A stretch of DNA of 64,000 nucleotides. Origin: CAZMNY01 sp964567745. GTDB lineage: Bacteria; Planctomycetota; Planctomycetia; Pirellulales; Pirellulaceae. Each line of letters opens with the position of its first letter. The stretch's first letter is position 1. Shown piece after piece: positions 7,768-16,796 of this stretch. Below the pieces are notes generated by a model. It was not told the origin of the DNA and searched no databases. It worked only from the letters and a program-made list of their open reading frames with translations. The DNA lies in NCBI GenBank assembly GCA_964567745.1, contig CAZMNY010000032.1:1-64000 (forward strand), in the 5' to 3' direction. Position numbers and translations under genes: made by a program.

Positions 7768-10700
7768 ATGTCCGCAACGCCTCACCTTGAATCCGATCGA
7801 CGACGCGTGGCGCGAGCGGTTTTGATCGCCATGTTGTGGGTCGCGGCAAGTTGGCCGAGTTGTGTTGCCGCTAAGCCCACCGGCTCGCCGGCCAACATGG
7901 CGGATGATGCCGAATTGCACGACGTCCATTTCACGAGCGACACTATCGGTTGGGTTGTCGGCGATCGGGGCGTCATTCTCTCCACTCGCGACGGTGGTTC
8001 CCATTGGCGGCGTTCGACCGCGCCGATCGAGGCGACTTTGCGTTGCGTCTATTTTACGGACGAACTGCACGGCTGGATCGTTGGCGGCTGGATTGAACCC
8101 TATCGGCACGCCAGCCACGGCGTGGTGTTGCGAACGATCGATGGCGGCAAACGTTGGACGCCCTCGCCATCGAACACGCTGCCGGCGCTCAAGGGAATTC
8201 GAATGCTCGACGCCCAACATGGCTGGGCGATCGGCGACGCTTCACCGCTTTATCCTTCCGGCGTATTTAAGACAAAGGACGGCGGCCGAACTTGGACAAC
8301 GATGCCTTCGGGGTCGTCTCGAGGGTTATTGTCGGGCGACTTCGTGAGTCGGAACCGCGGAGTCGTCGCGGGGGCCGATGGTCAATTGAAACTGGTTACC
8401 GGCACCGAGATCATCCCGACTCGCACACCCGATCTGGGCGGCCGTCCGCTGAGCCGAGTTCGTTTGGACGATCGTCAGGGAGGCTGGCTTGTCGGTGCAG
8501 GCGGTCTGGCTTTGACCACTCGCGACGGAGGGCTCTCGTGGCATCGTCCGCTCGGACCGCTTCCGCTCGCGGCGCTGTCGGCCGATTTCAAAGCGTCAGC
8601 GGTCGTTGGCGACTCAGTCTGGTTGGCGGGCGAGCCGGGAACTTTCGTTTACCACTCGCCGGATCGAGGTCAGACTTGGCGCGCGTTTCCGACAGGCAAT
8701 CGTCTGCCGATTCGATCGCTCCATTTCGCGACGTCGAAACTGGGTTGGGCTGTCGGTGCGCTTGGCGGCATTATGCACACGCGAGATGGCGGCCAGTCGT
8801 GGTCGCAACAAAGGCTAGGCGGCGAGCGACTCGCGGTTTGGATGGTCTCTGCCGAAGCGTCGGCAGTGCCGACCGATCTGATTGCCGCTCGGTGCTGTGG
8901 AGATGGATATCTAGGGCGCTCGACTCTGCTGTTCGGTCAGGGCGAGCCAAACGCGATTTCCGCATCGCTTGGCGATCGGCTACACGAGTCTGTTATCGCC
9001 GCGGGCGGCAGCGGTGCAACGGCCTGCTGGCGTTTTCCGATCGAGAACCGAGCCATCGCGACCTCGTCGGCCCCCGCGCGGCGTATGCTGGATCGAGCGA
9101 CCGACGGCCACGGCCAAGAAGAACTGGAAGCCTACCTCGTTCAACAAATCCGCATGTGGCGCCCAGCGGTGATTGTCACCGACGATCGGACGTCATCTCC
9201 GTTTGCGGCGCTAACCGCCGAGCAGATTGCCACGGCTGTTTTGCTCGCCGCCGACCCCACTCGCTACAACGAACAGATAACCGTACAAGGGCTCGAAGCC
9301 CATCGAGTCCAATCGGTTTTCTATCTCGCCAAAGATGGTCGGATCAAGATTGAAACGTCAAAGCTGCTGGCCAACATCGGATCTTCCGTACACGACTACG
9401 CGTCTTATGCGAGAGGATTGTTGGACACGGGACTTCGCAGTCGACCGGACTGGGTTGCATTGCGCGCCGGCGCTAGATCGGGTCGGCCCGCCGTGCGTCT
9501 CTTCGACGGCGTCACTGGTGTCGAACCTGGACGAGGTGCAAGGAGAAAGCCGGGCCCGCCGCTGCTGACCAACCTCGCGCAACTTCACAAGATGATTCAG
9601 AAGAGCCGGACGACCCGGGCGTTATTGAATCGAGGACAGCAAGGCGGAAATAACGCGAACTACAACTTGCTCGTGGGCCAGCTCGATGATCTGACGACCG
9701 GCGTCGATAGTCGGGCAGCCGGTGAAATCATTTTCGAGCTGGCTCAAACGCTTAGATCCCGCGGTCAACACGATCTGGCGGCGGACGTGCTCCAGCGATT
9801 AATTCAGAAACACCCCAACAGTCCGCTCTGGGCACCAGCGGCCTCTTGGCTCATTCAGTATTACGCCAGCGCCGAAATGCAGCATCTGAGCAAGCGACAC
9901 TCAAAACTGGTCGTCACCGAAGGCGCTGCGAGAATCACGGGCGAGGCCAAGATGGTGCGGGCCAATCCGTTTAGCGATCCGCAGGCCGGTGTGAAACCCG
10001 CCAGCTTTACCGCTCCGATCAATACGAGCCATCAGACATTGAAGGAGGCGTCCGCCGAAGTGTCGAAACGGCGAGCCAAGCAGGCGTGGGAGCTCGCTCA
10101 GCTCGTCCAGCAGACGCGGCCCAACTTATACGAAGACCCTCAACTTCGATTCGCCGTGGCCAATGCTCAGCGCGAATTGGGCGTCGGCCGTTCGTCCGAT
10201 AGCGCCCTTCGCCGCATGGCCGATCCGGATGCCGCGGGCGGCTGGCGCGAGACGGCTCAAGCCGAACTCTGGCTCACCCACTTAAAGGGCCGTCCGCCCA
10301 AGCCGGTGCAGCCCTGCTTTCGAACTGCCACAAAGCCAGTCCTCGACGGGAAGCTGAACGATCGAGTGTGGCAGGCTGCCCAGTCGCTCGACTTGAGCCA
10401 AGGTGAGACGTCCGGCGACGGCACCAATTTGACTCGCGTGTGGCTCGCCTTCGACAACTCGCATCTCTATCTCGCCGCTGTCTGCACGACTCCGCAGGAC
10501 TCGCAGGCCGACAGCCCAAACACGGGTGGACAAACGCAGAATAGCGCGTCCGTTTTACGACAACGCGACACGGACCTGAGCCGACGCGATCGGCTGGAGT
10601 TCTACCTCGATATCGATCGCGACTATGTCTGCTATTACCGATTTCAGATCGACGATCGCGGATGGGCCAACGAAGATTGCTTCGGTGTCAAGAGCTGGAA

Positions 10701-10926
10701 CCCCAAGTGGCATATCGCTCGCCGCTCCATCGACAACGCTTGGGTCGTTGAGGTGGCGATCCCGCTTGACGAACTCACCTCAGCCGACTCGGTGCGAGAA
10801 CAGGTTTGGGCGTTCGGCGTCCAACGCGTGCAACCGGACGTCGGACTTCAGTCCTGGACGAAACCTGCCGGCGTCGCCGAGCGACCCGAGGGATTCGGAT
10901 TGCTTCGATTTGAGATGGCTCGTTAA
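7768..10926 (+). CDS. Large secreted Ycf48-like propeller protein with C-terminal CBM9-like domain
   Basis: A 1052-residue protein. A signal peptide (about residues 12-36, AVLIAMLWVAASWPSC) is followed by a Ycf48/BNR-type beta-propeller (about 45-350) with repeated units such as GWVVGDRGVILSTRDGG and GWAVGALGGIMHTRDGGQSW. A middle region (about 370-560) resembles a degenerate PIG-L-type deacetylase around MWRPAVIVTDD. A helical region with tetratricopeptide-like character (about 610-850) follows. The C-terminus (about 855-1050) looks like a CBM9/DOMON-like sugar-binding domain (PVLDGKLNDRVWQAA, LEFYLDIDRDY). The ATG at 7768 has AGAGGAAGAG upstream. Propellers of this type in planctomycetes are usually cell-envelope proteins; binding of a glycan is inferred. 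Confidence 0.8.
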   Translation: MSATPHLESDRRRVARAVLIAMLWVAASWPSCVAAKPTGSPANMADDAELHDVHFTSDTIGWVVGDRGVILSTRDGGSHWRRSTAPIEATLRCVYFTDELHGWIVGGWIEPYRHASHGVVLRTIDGGKRWTPSPSNTLPALKGIRMLDAQHGWAIGDASPLYPSGVFKTKDGGRTWTTMPSGSSRGLLSGDFVSRNRGVVAGADGQLKLVTGTEIIPTRTPDLGGRPLSRVRLDDRQGGWLVGAGGLALTTRDGGLSWHRPLGPLPLAALSADFKASAVVGDSVWLAGEPGTFVYHSPDRGQTWRAFPTGNRLPIRSLHFATSKLGWAVGALGGIMHTRDGGQSWSQQRLGGERLAVWMVSAEASAVPTDLIAARCCGDGYLGRSTLLFGQGEPNAISASLGDRLHESVIAAGGSGATACWRFPIENRAIATSSAPARRMLDRATDGHGQEELEAYLVQQIRMWRPAVIVTDDRTSSPFAALTAEQIATAVLLAADPTRYNEQITVQGLEAHRVQSVFYLAKDGRIKIETSKLLANIGSSVHDYASYARGLLDTGLRSRPDWVALRAGARSGRPAVRLFDGVTGVEPGRGARRKPGPPLLTNLAQLHKMIQKSRTTRALLNRGQQGGNNANYNLLVGQLDDLTTGVDSRAAGEIIFELAQTLRSRGQHDLAADVLQRLIQKHPNSPLWAPAASWLIQYYASAEMQHLSKRHSKLVVTEGAARITGEAKMVRANPFSDPQAGVKPASFTAPINTSHQTLKEASAEVSKRRAKQAWELAQLVQQTRPNLYEDPQLRFAVANAQRELGVGRSSDSALRRMADPDAAGGWRETAQAELWLTHLKGRPPKPVQPCFRTATKPVLDGKLNDRVWQAAQSLDLSQGETSGDGTNLTRVWLAFDNSHLYLAAVCTTPQDSQADSPNTGGQTQNSASVLRQRDTDLSRRDRLEFYLDIDRDYVCYYRFQIDDRGWANEDCFGVKSWNPKWHIARRSIDNAWVVEVAIPLDELTSADSVREQVWAFGVQRVQPDVGLQSWTKPAGVAERPEGFGLLRFEMAR

Positions 10927-10991
10927 CGCCGCGGCGAAATGGCCAGCCCGATGAGGCTGGAAAACGAATTATCTTCGCGTTAACGGCCTAG

Positions 10992-11142
10992 GCTCTGTCC
11001 CTTAATTGGGATTGCATAGAAATTGACATCAAGGAAGCTCGACGAATCGCGACCCGCTACGAGAAAAAACTCGAGCACTACCTCGCCATGATCTACATCG
11101 CGATCGCAAGAATGCTCATCAACTGGTATTAAGGGACAGAGC
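10992..11142 (+). mobile_element. Internally deleted IS5-type insertion sequence remnant
   Basis: A 151-bp element bounded by perfect 15-bp inverted repeats (10992-11006 GCTCTGTCCCTTAAT; 11128-11142 its reverse complement). It is flanked on both sides by CTAG (10988-10991 and 11143-11146), matching the 4-bp YTAR target duplication known for the IS5 group. Between the ends only the last 42 codons of a transposase remain. Both ends plus a transposase 3' stub mean an internal deletion derivative, MITE-like in size, which could still be moved by a full-length relative elsewhere in the genome. Confidence 0.8.
11007..11132 (+). pseudogene. C-terminal stub of an IS5-family transposase
   Basis: Forty-one codons plus stop, WDCIEIDIKEARRIATRYEK followed by a hydrophobic helix and ending MLINWY-TAA. 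The IATRYEK...LAMIYIAI pattern is the typical C-terminal end of IS5-group DDE transposases (the conserved ATRYDK...FLA helix). The stop codon overlaps the right inverted repeat, as in complete IS elements. No start codon or catalytic DDE residues remain. Confidence 0.75.
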
Positions 11143-12342
11143 CTAGCGAATCTGCTCGACCCAATCGAGCAGCAGCTGGAACTGCCGACCAAAATCGTGG
11201 TCGGTGTTGTCGAGCGGGCTCTTAAAGAAACAGGAGAGTTGTTTCATGAGTCCGGTCTGGCCTTCCCGCGAAGTGCGTTCGGTCAGCCTCACGAGATCCA
11301 AGACGAGCGGGGCGGCGAGAATCGAATCGCAACCCTGCCAAGTGAATTGCATGACCATCGGCGTTCCCAGGAAGCCTCGAAAGTGAATATGGTCCCAGGC
11401 GGTTTTCCAATCGCCGAGGCTCTCGATGTATTCGATACTGACATGGGATTGCGGCGGGTAACCTAGTATTTGGCCGAGCAGTCGGTCCTTGCTGTCGACT
11501 TTCGTCTTCTTATTGACGGGATCGTCGAGAACTTTGCCGTCCATGTTGCCAAAGATGTTGTGGCCAACCCAACTCATGACCTCTAAGTTGCGCTTGGCGA
11601 ACATCGGCGCCAGGACGCTCTTGAGTAACGTCTCGCCCGTCTTGCCGTCGTGACCCATGTGGCATACGCCGCACGACTCGGCCAGTTCGCGGATGGCCAG
11701 CGGGGCGGACCCGGCGGATGGTGTGAAATTGATGTAGGGGAATCCGCATTCGATTGCGGCAATAGCATACAGAGAACTCGCGGCGAGCGGGCACTTCGTC
11801 GGCTTTTCAAGCAGCGGTTTGAGAGCCTTCCAGGTGTCGGGAATCTCGGCCTCGAGCGGCGGTTCGGTTGAAGCCACATTGACCACGACGACTTGCGAAA
11901 GTTTGTTGCGTTTGGCGAAGCTCTTCAGGTCCGACTGCACTCGCCCAATCGCGGCTCGCGGCGTCTCTTTGCGCCGTTTGTTGCTCGCGGAAGCGAGGTC
12001 GCGAATTGTCGATCCGACATTGAAGAGAACGCCTGGCCGAATCTCCTTGTCGTACTTGGCGAGTTCGCTGCGGCATTTCTGTACGATCGCTCCGTCGACG
12101 GCGCGACTGACCTGATGCAGTTTGTCGGCCTCGTCGACGTAGCTAGTCTTGCGAATGTCGTGTCCGCCGATCACAAGGTCTTTCCAGCCGACGAGATCCA
12201 AGTCGGCAAGTTCCGGCAACTGAGTCACCAAACCTTGGTCGCCAACGAGCCCTTTGCGAAGCGCGGCGATGCCAAGAACCGCCGTCGTTGCGACTCCGCC
12301 ATGGGCGCCAATGAGCCAAATACCTATTCGTCTTTTTGCCAT
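11143..12342 (-). CDS. ino1: Inositol-3-phosphate synthase
   Basis: A 399-residue protein of the myo-inositol-1-phosphate synthase family, which converts glucose 6-phosphate to 1L-myo-inositol 1-phosphate with a bound NAD. The NAD-binding fingerprint is at the N-terminus (IGIWLIGAHGGVATTAVLG). Family blocks follow: LVIGGHDIRKTSY, YINFTPSAGS, GHDGKTGETLLKS and SWVGHNIFGNMDG. There is no signal peptide, so it is cytoplasmic. It supplies inositol for phosphoinositides or compatible solutes; no pathway partner is adjacent. The ATG at 12342 starts the conserved MAKRRIGIW. The TAG stop (11143-11145) lies inside the CTAG target duplication of the IS remnant, so the insertion hit exactly the stop codon and left the protein end intact. 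Confidence 0.9.
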   Translation of the reverse strand: MAKRRIGIWLIGAHGGVATTAVLGIAALRKGLVGDQGLVTQLPELADLDLVGWKDLVIGGHDIRKTSYVDEADKLHQVSRAVDGAIVQKCRSELAKYDKEIRPGVLFNVGSTIRDLASASNKRRKETPRAAIGRVQSDLKSFAKRNKLSQVVVVNVASTEPPLEAEIPDTWKALKPLLEKPTKCPLAASSLYAIAAIECGFPYINFTPSAGSAPLAIRELAESCGVCHMGHDGKTGETLLKSVLAPMFAKRNLEVMSWVGHNIFGNMDGKVLDDPVNKKTKVDSKDRLLGQILGYPPQSHVSIEYIESLGDWKTAWDHIHFRGFLGTPMVMQFTWQGCDSILAAPLVLDLVRLTERTSREGQTGLMKQLSCFFKSPLDNTDHDFGRQFQLLLDWVEQIR

Positions 12343-12807
12343 TTATTTCGGAAGGTTGAGTTGGGGTGTGGCGACCGCGAGGCAGATGGGCATCTACCGT
12401 ATGTCGCCGGGGAAGGAGTGATTGCGAACAGGCCGTCGTCAACAGATCTCTCGCCTAGAAAGACCGCTGTCGGGATCGCGGCAACATTGTCGCTGGAAGT
12501 ACCCGTTTCGACCGGGCCCCATTCGACTGTGACGCTCGTGACCGGGGGACGCCAGCAGTAGGGGGCCTACCTTCGCCATCAATGCGAAGCTACCATAGTC
12601 GATTGTCGCACGCCCTAGCGAAGCGAGTCAAGCGATCTGTTCGCCGGACTTTCGGCTTTCCTTCGCTTCGATGTTCACCCGGGAGATTTTCTTGGGTTGA
12701 GTGTCAAAGCGGGACGGAGTTGGCCAGTCCTGGTCGCCTGTTGTGTCGGCTGGCCTGGGCGGCTTGGCAGCCCACGAACCCCTAATGCAGAATGACCTTG
12801 CGGACCT
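12343..12807. other. Intergenic region between divergent genes
   Basis: A 465-bp gap between the divergently transcribed ino1 and aminotransferase genes. It must hold both promoters. No open frame here looks coding: the long plus-strand frame crossing it is a shadow of ino1. I see no clear hairpin, riboswitch or operator. Confidence 0.5.
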
Positions 12808-13989
12808 ATGTTTGAGACGCTCAACGTCGCCCCGCCCGACCCGATCCTTGGATTGAACGAAGCCTTTCGCAAGGATGAGAACAAAGACAAAATCAACCTG
12901 GGTGTCGGAGTTTACAAGGACGCCAATGGGGCGACGCCGATTTTGGCGTCCGTAAAGGAAGCCGAACGCCGGTTGCTAGAAGCAGAGACGAACAAGGGCT
13001 ACCTTCCGATCGACGGTTTGTCGACTTACGGAAAGCTGGCGAGACAACTGCTTCTCGGCGACACGATCGATGACTCGCGGGGCGCGACGATTCAGTCTCC
13101 TGGGGGAACCGGAGCACTGCGTGTCGCCGCCGATTTCGCTCGCCGTGCACTCGGCGCGAGTCGCATCTGGTGCAGCAAGCCGACCTGGGCGAACCACCCC
13201 AACATATTCTCCGCCGCCGGTTTGGCAGTCCTCTCGTACGGGTACTTGGACGAATCGGGCAGCGGTCTCGATCTCGACAGCATGCTGAGCGACTTGCAGC
13301 AGGCTCAACCGGGTGATTTGGTCTGCCTTCACGGCTGTTGCCATAATCCGACCGGCGTCGATCCGAGTGCGGATCAATGGGCCGCGATTGCCGACGTGGT
13401 AAAGCAGCGACAACTGCTGCCGCTTGTCGATTGCGCCTATCAGGGATTCGGCAACGGGCTCAGTGAAGACGCCGTCGGAGTCCGGCGCTTGGCGTCGACG
13501 CTAGATGAGTTGCTGATCTGCAGTTCGTTTTCAAAGAACTTCGGGCTGTACGCCGAGCGAACCGGTGCGATGACTATCATCGCCCAAGACGCCGAGCGTG
13601 TCGCCGCTGGATTGAGCCACGCTAAGGCGTGCGTTCGTTCGAACTACTCCAATCCGCCTTTGCACGGTGCCGCGATCGTCGCCACCGTCCTCGCTGACGC
13701 CGAACTCTTCGCTCAATGGGAAGACGAAGTTGGCGCGATGCGAGCTCGCATCAACGGGATGCGAAAGGCCTTTGTGGAGACGATGAAGAGCAAGGGAGTC
13801 GACCGCGACTTCTCGTTCATCGTCCGGCAACTCGGCATGTTTTCGTTTTCCGGACTGACCCGAGTTCAGGTCGATCAATTGCGAACAGAGTATTCGATCT
13901 ACATCGTCGGAAGCGGCCGCATCAACGTCGCCGGCATCACCGATGCGAACATCGATCGCCTTTGCGAGTGCATCAAGCAAGTGCTCTGA
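12808..13989 (+). CDS. Aspartate/aromatic aminotransferase (class I)
   Basis: A 393-residue PLP enzyme of the AspC/TyrB type (family I-alpha). Landmarks are the start MFETLNVAPPDPILGLNEAF, the strap INLGVGVYKDANGATP, the cofactor-binding HGCCHNPTGVDPSADQW (Asn-Pro-Thr-Gly), the Asp region LVDCAYQGFGNG, the Schiff-base lysine in SSFSKNFGLYAERTG, and the C-terminal GSGRINVAGI with the substrate-binding Arg. The length matches the family. It transfers amino groups between aspartate or aromatic amino acids and 2-oxoglutarate; AspC and TyrB specificity cannot be separated by eye. The ATG at 12808 matches the family start. It is convergent with bioD. Confidence 0.9.
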   Translation: MFETLNVAPPDPILGLNEAFRKDENKDKINLGVGVYKDANGATPILASVKEAERRLLEAETNKGYLPIDGLSTYGKLARQLLLGDTIDDSRGATIQSPGGTGALRVAADFARRALGASRIWCSKPTWANHPNIFSAAGLAVLSYGYLDESGSGLDLDSMLSDLQQAQPGDLVCLHGCCHNPTGVDPSADQWAAIADVVKQRQLLPLVDCAYQGFGNGLSEDAVGVRRLASTLDELLICSSFSKNFGLYAERTGAMTIIAQDAERVAAGLSHAKACVRSNYSNPPLHGAAIVATVLADAELFAQWEDEVGAMRARINGMRKAFVETMKSKGVDRDFSFIVRQLGMFSFSGLTRVQVDQLRTEYSIYIVGSGRINVAGITDANIDRLCECIKQVL

Positions 13990-13993
13990 TTTG

Positions 13994-14014
13994 CATCGAC
14001 AGGGAAGGTCGATG
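13994..14014. terminator. Possible bidirectional terminator hairpin
   Basis: A 7-bp perfect stem, CATCGAC (13994-14000) with GTCGATG (14008-14014), and a 7-base loop directly after the aminotransferase stop, followed by AAATTT. It sits between two convergent genes. The T-run is short, so function is uncertain. Confidence 0.35.
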
Positions 14015-14113
14015 AAATTTGAATGGCCCCACACCTATCTCAAAAACCAACCGCGTCGCTCCGCGCACCTGCTTGGCCGACGGCCTACCTCAACGTAGCC
14101 TGCGGGCAACGCC

Positions 14114-14821
14114 CTAGGACTTCATATCCGCGAGCGCCCACCAGTCGACCGGTTTAGAGAATCGATTCGCGCTGTGTTCGACTTCGTCCAGAATCGGGCA
14201 TTGGCAGCGTTGGCGAAGTTGATCGGCATTGGACAAGAGGCTCGCGTCGGTTGTCTCTTCCGGTTTCGTCATCGAATTGAGCACGACACCGCACACAGGA
14301 ATGCCTTCGCGGAAGGTCGCGGCCGTGATGAGCGATTGCAGCGTGTGATTGATGACGCCTAGGCGATTGGCGGCGACGACCAGGGTTGGGAATCCGAAAT
14401 CGTAAGCCAGGTCAGCCACGTATTCGTCGTCGTTGACAGGAGACATCAAGCCGCCGGCACCCTCGACAATGACGATGTCGCAATTCTCGGCCCAGCAGGA
14501 AATTCCTGTTCGCAGCAATTCCGAGTCGACTTGACGCCCTTCGAGTTCGGCGGCCACATGCGGCGCGAGCGGAGCCTTGAATGTTTGCGGGCAGACGGCG
14601 GTCAGATCGAGCGGACGGCCAGCCGCTTCCCAAAGCGACAACGGATCATGCCATACGAGTTCGCCGTCGACCATTTCTGCGCCGCTCGCCAATGGCTTGT
14701 AGACGCCCACTCGCCGGCCCTCGGCGGTCAACTGCTTGGCGATCATCGAGGCGATGTAGGTCTTGCCGACTTCGGTGTCGACTCCGGCAACGAACAAGCC
14801 TCTCGGTGGTTTGCGAATCAT
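14114..14821 (-). CDS. bioD: Dethiobiotin synthetase
   Basis: A 235-residue ATP-dependent enzyme that closes the ureido ring of biotin (DAPA + CO2 to dethiobiotin). The N-terminal P-loop reads GLFVAGVDTEVGKTYIAS, the classic BioD GTDTxVGKT motif with Val in place of the first Thr. The second motif YKPLASGAE and the switch-like VEGAGGLMSPVND are both present. The frame is open further 5' to 15064, but the ATG at 14821 is the right start because the P-loop must lie near residue 15 and the upstream part overlaps the divergent aguB gene. No other biotin genes are in the window, so bioD stands alone here. Cytoplasmic. Confidence 0.92.
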   Translation of the reverse strand: MIRKPPRGLFVAGVDTEVGKTYIASMIAKQLTAEGRRVGVYKPLASGAEMVDGELVWHDPLSLWEAAGRPLDLTAVCPQTFKAPLAPHVAAELEGRQVDSELLRTGISCWAENCDIVIVEGAGGLMSPVNDDEYVADLAYDFGFPTLVVAANRLGVINHTLQSLITAATFREGIPVCGVVLNSMTKPEETTDASLLSNADQLRQRCQCPILDEVEHSANRFSKPVDWWALADMKS

Positions 14822-14887
14822 GCCCAATAGAGTACTATCGCCCGGCGAAACGTCAATTGGATCAATTCTCCGGCTCGCGAGACGAAT

Positions 14888-15763
14888 GTGGTCAACAAGA
14901 AGCCAGTTCGAGTTGTTGGGCTGCAAATGGCGTGCTCCGATAACCCGGAGGAGAATCTCACACGTACGGTCGAGCAGATATACCGTGCGGCCGAGAGCGG
15001 GGCAAACGTTGTCTGTCTCCAAGAGCTCTTCGCGAACCGGTATCCCTGCCAAAGCGAAGACCACGATCGATTCGCCTTGGCTGAAACGATCCCAGGTCCG
15101 ACGACTCAGCGGCTTGGCCAGTTAGCTCGCGAGCACAACATCGTGATCGTCGCATCGTTGTTCGAACGACGAGCGGCCGGTTTGTATCACAACACAGCCG
15201 TCGTATTGGACGCTGACGGTTCCCAGGCCGGACTGTATCGCAAGATGCACATTCCCGACGATCCCTTTTACTACGAGAAGTTTTACTTCACGCCGGGCGA
15301 TCTCGGTTTTCAGAGTTTCGAAACTCGATTCGGCCGCGTCGGCGTCTGCGTTTGCTGGGACCAGTGGTTTCCCGAAGCCGCTCGTTTGACTGCGCTTTCC
15401 GGCGCACAGTTTCTCGTCTTTCCCACTGCCATCGGTTGGCTCAACGAAGAGAAATCGCAATACGGCCAAAGCCAAACGGAAGCTTGGAAGACGATGATCC
15501 GCAGTCACGCGATCGCCAATGGCATCTACGTCATGGCCGTAAACCGTGTTGGTATCGAGGACGACTTGGAATTCTGGGGCGAGTCGTTTGTGACTGATCC
15601 GTACGGCCAAGTGATTGCTCAAGCCGACGGGAATGAACAAGCCGTGGCGGCCGACTGTGAGCTCGCGACAATCGATGCCGCTCGAACTCATTGGCCCTTC
15701 CTTCGTGACCGTCGCATTGATGCCTACGACGGACTCGGCAAACGGTTCTTGGACGATGAGTGA
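14888..15763 (+). CDS. aguB: N-carbamoylputrescine amidase
   Basis: A 291-residue nitrilase-superfamily amidohydrolase. The catalytic triad is visible as Glu in VVCLQELFANRYPCQSED, Lys in LYRKMHIPDDPFYYEKFY, and Cys in VGVCVCWDQWFPEAARL. The YPCQSED and KFYFTPGDLGF blocks are typical of the plant/bacterial N-carbamoylputrescine amidases rather than generic nitrilases. It hydrolyses N-carbamoylputrescine to putrescine, CO2 and ammonia. The start is a GTG at 14888, 66 bases from the divergent bioD start, so the two share a promoter region. Its stop overlaps the start of aguA by 8 bases (ATGAGTGA), giving translational coupling of the two steps of one pathway. Confidence 0.92.
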   Translation: MVNKKPVRVVGLQMACSDNPEENLTRTVEQIYRAAESGANVVCLQELFANRYPCQSEDHDRFALAETIPGPTTQRLGQLAREHNIVIVASLFERRAAGLYHNTAVVLDADGSQAGLYRKMHIPDDPFYYEKFYFTPGDLGFQSFETRFGRVGVCVCWDQWFPEAARLTALSGAQFLVFPTAIGWLNEEKSQYGQSQTEAWKTMIRSHAIANGIYVMAVNRVGIEDDLEFWGESFVTDPYGQVIAQADGNEQAVAADCELATIDAARTHWPFLRDRRIDAYDGLGKRFLDDE

Positions 15764-16796
15764 CACGCCGCGAGCCGATGGCTATCGCTGGCCCGCGGAA
15801 TGGGAGCGTCACCGCGCCACTTGGCTCGCTTGGCCGCACAATCGAGCGACATGGCCTGACAACTTCGGTCGAATACCGCAACAGTACGCGAAGTTTGTTC
15901 GCACGATTCGTCAATTCGAACCGGTGCGCTTGTTGGCGAGTAATGGTGACATTGCCGACGGTGCGGCCCGTTCGATTGGCGACATGGAAAATGTTGAGGT
16001 CTTCGATATTCCGACGAACGACGCCTGGATCCGAGATTTCGGGCCGAGTTTCCTGCGCGGCAAGCATGACGATTCGACGGCGCTGGTCGACTGGACATAC
16101 AACGCATGGGGCGGCAAGTATCCGCCTTACGATTTGGACAACAAGGCACCCTCGCGAATTGCCGCCGCGCTTGGGCAGCAGTCATCAATCAGAAGCTACG
16201 CCGGCCCGTTGACTCTCGAAGGGGGCTCGGTCGACGCGAACGGGATCGGCGATCTGCTCTCCACTCAATCGTGCCTGCTCAACGCCGCTCGCAATCCAGG
16301 CATCTCGCAATCACACGTGGAGGCAGTGTTGTTCGAGTTTCTCTCGGCCGAACGTGTTCATTGGCTTCCCCACGGCCACTTGGCGGGAGACGATACGGAC
16401 GGACACGTCGATCAACTCGCCCGGTTCGTGGGGCATTCGACGATCCTCGCGAGCGTTGGCTGTTCGGATGATGATGAGCATTATCGAGGGCTGGAGGAGA
16501 ATGTCCGATTTCTTCGCGAATCGCGAAATATTGCTGGCGAACCGTTCGACGTTGTCCCGCTTCCGCTTCCCCGGCCGCTCTACGCCGGCGGCCAACGGTT
16601 GCCTGCCAGCTACTGCAATTTCTACGTGCTCAATGACGCCGTCGTCGTGCCCGCATATGGCGACCGTTCGGCCGATCAAAATGCGGCTGGAATCTTGTGC
16701 GAGCATTTTCCTGGGCGCCAGGTCATCTCTCTTGACGCGGTTGACCTGGTTTGCGGCCTCGGTGCCTTTCACTGCCTCTCTCAGCCTCGATGGTAG
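15756..16796 (+). CDS. aguA: Agmatine deiminase
   Basis: A 346-residue guanidino-modifying enzyme of the PAD_porph family, converting agmatine to N-carbamoylputrescine and ammonia. Family landmarks are WPAEWERHRATWLAWPHN at the N-terminus, NDAWIRDFGPSFL (Asp for substrate), WTYNAWGGKYPPYDLD, LEGGSVDANG, HLAGDDTDGHVDQLARF (catalytic His/Asp) and the C-terminal nucleophile Cys in CGLGAFHCLSQPRW. The ATG at 15756 starts inside aguB (8-base overlap); an in-frame extension to 15615 is rejected because it lies within aguB. With aguB it forms the arginine-decarboxylase-dependent route to putrescine. No arginine decarboxylase gene is in the window. Confidence 0.93.
   Translation: MSDTPRADGYRWPAEWERHRATWLAWPHNRATWPDNFGRIPQQYAKFVRTIRQFEPVRLLASNGDIADGAARSIGDMENVEVFDIPTNDAWIRDFGPSFLRGKHDDSTALVDWTYNAWGGKYPPYDLDNKAPSRIAAALGQQSSIRSYAGPLTLEGGSVDANGIGDLLSTQSCLLNAARNPGISQSHVEAVLFEFLSAERVHWLPHGHLAGDDTDGHVDQLARFVGHSTILASVGCSDDDEHYRGLEENVRFLRESRNIAGEPFDVVPLPLPRPLYAGGQRLPASYCNFYVLNDAVVVPAYGDRSADQNAAGILCEHFPGRQVISLDAVDLVCGLGAFHCLSQPRW

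Noticed and set aside
8292..9353. Plus-strand open frame of 353 codons
   Set aside because: Out-of-frame shadow inside the large Ycf48-like protein; very Arg/Ser-rich.
11893..12561. Plus-strand open frame crossing the ino1 start
   Set aside because: Most of it is antisense to ino1 and the remainder is a non-coding-looking gap.
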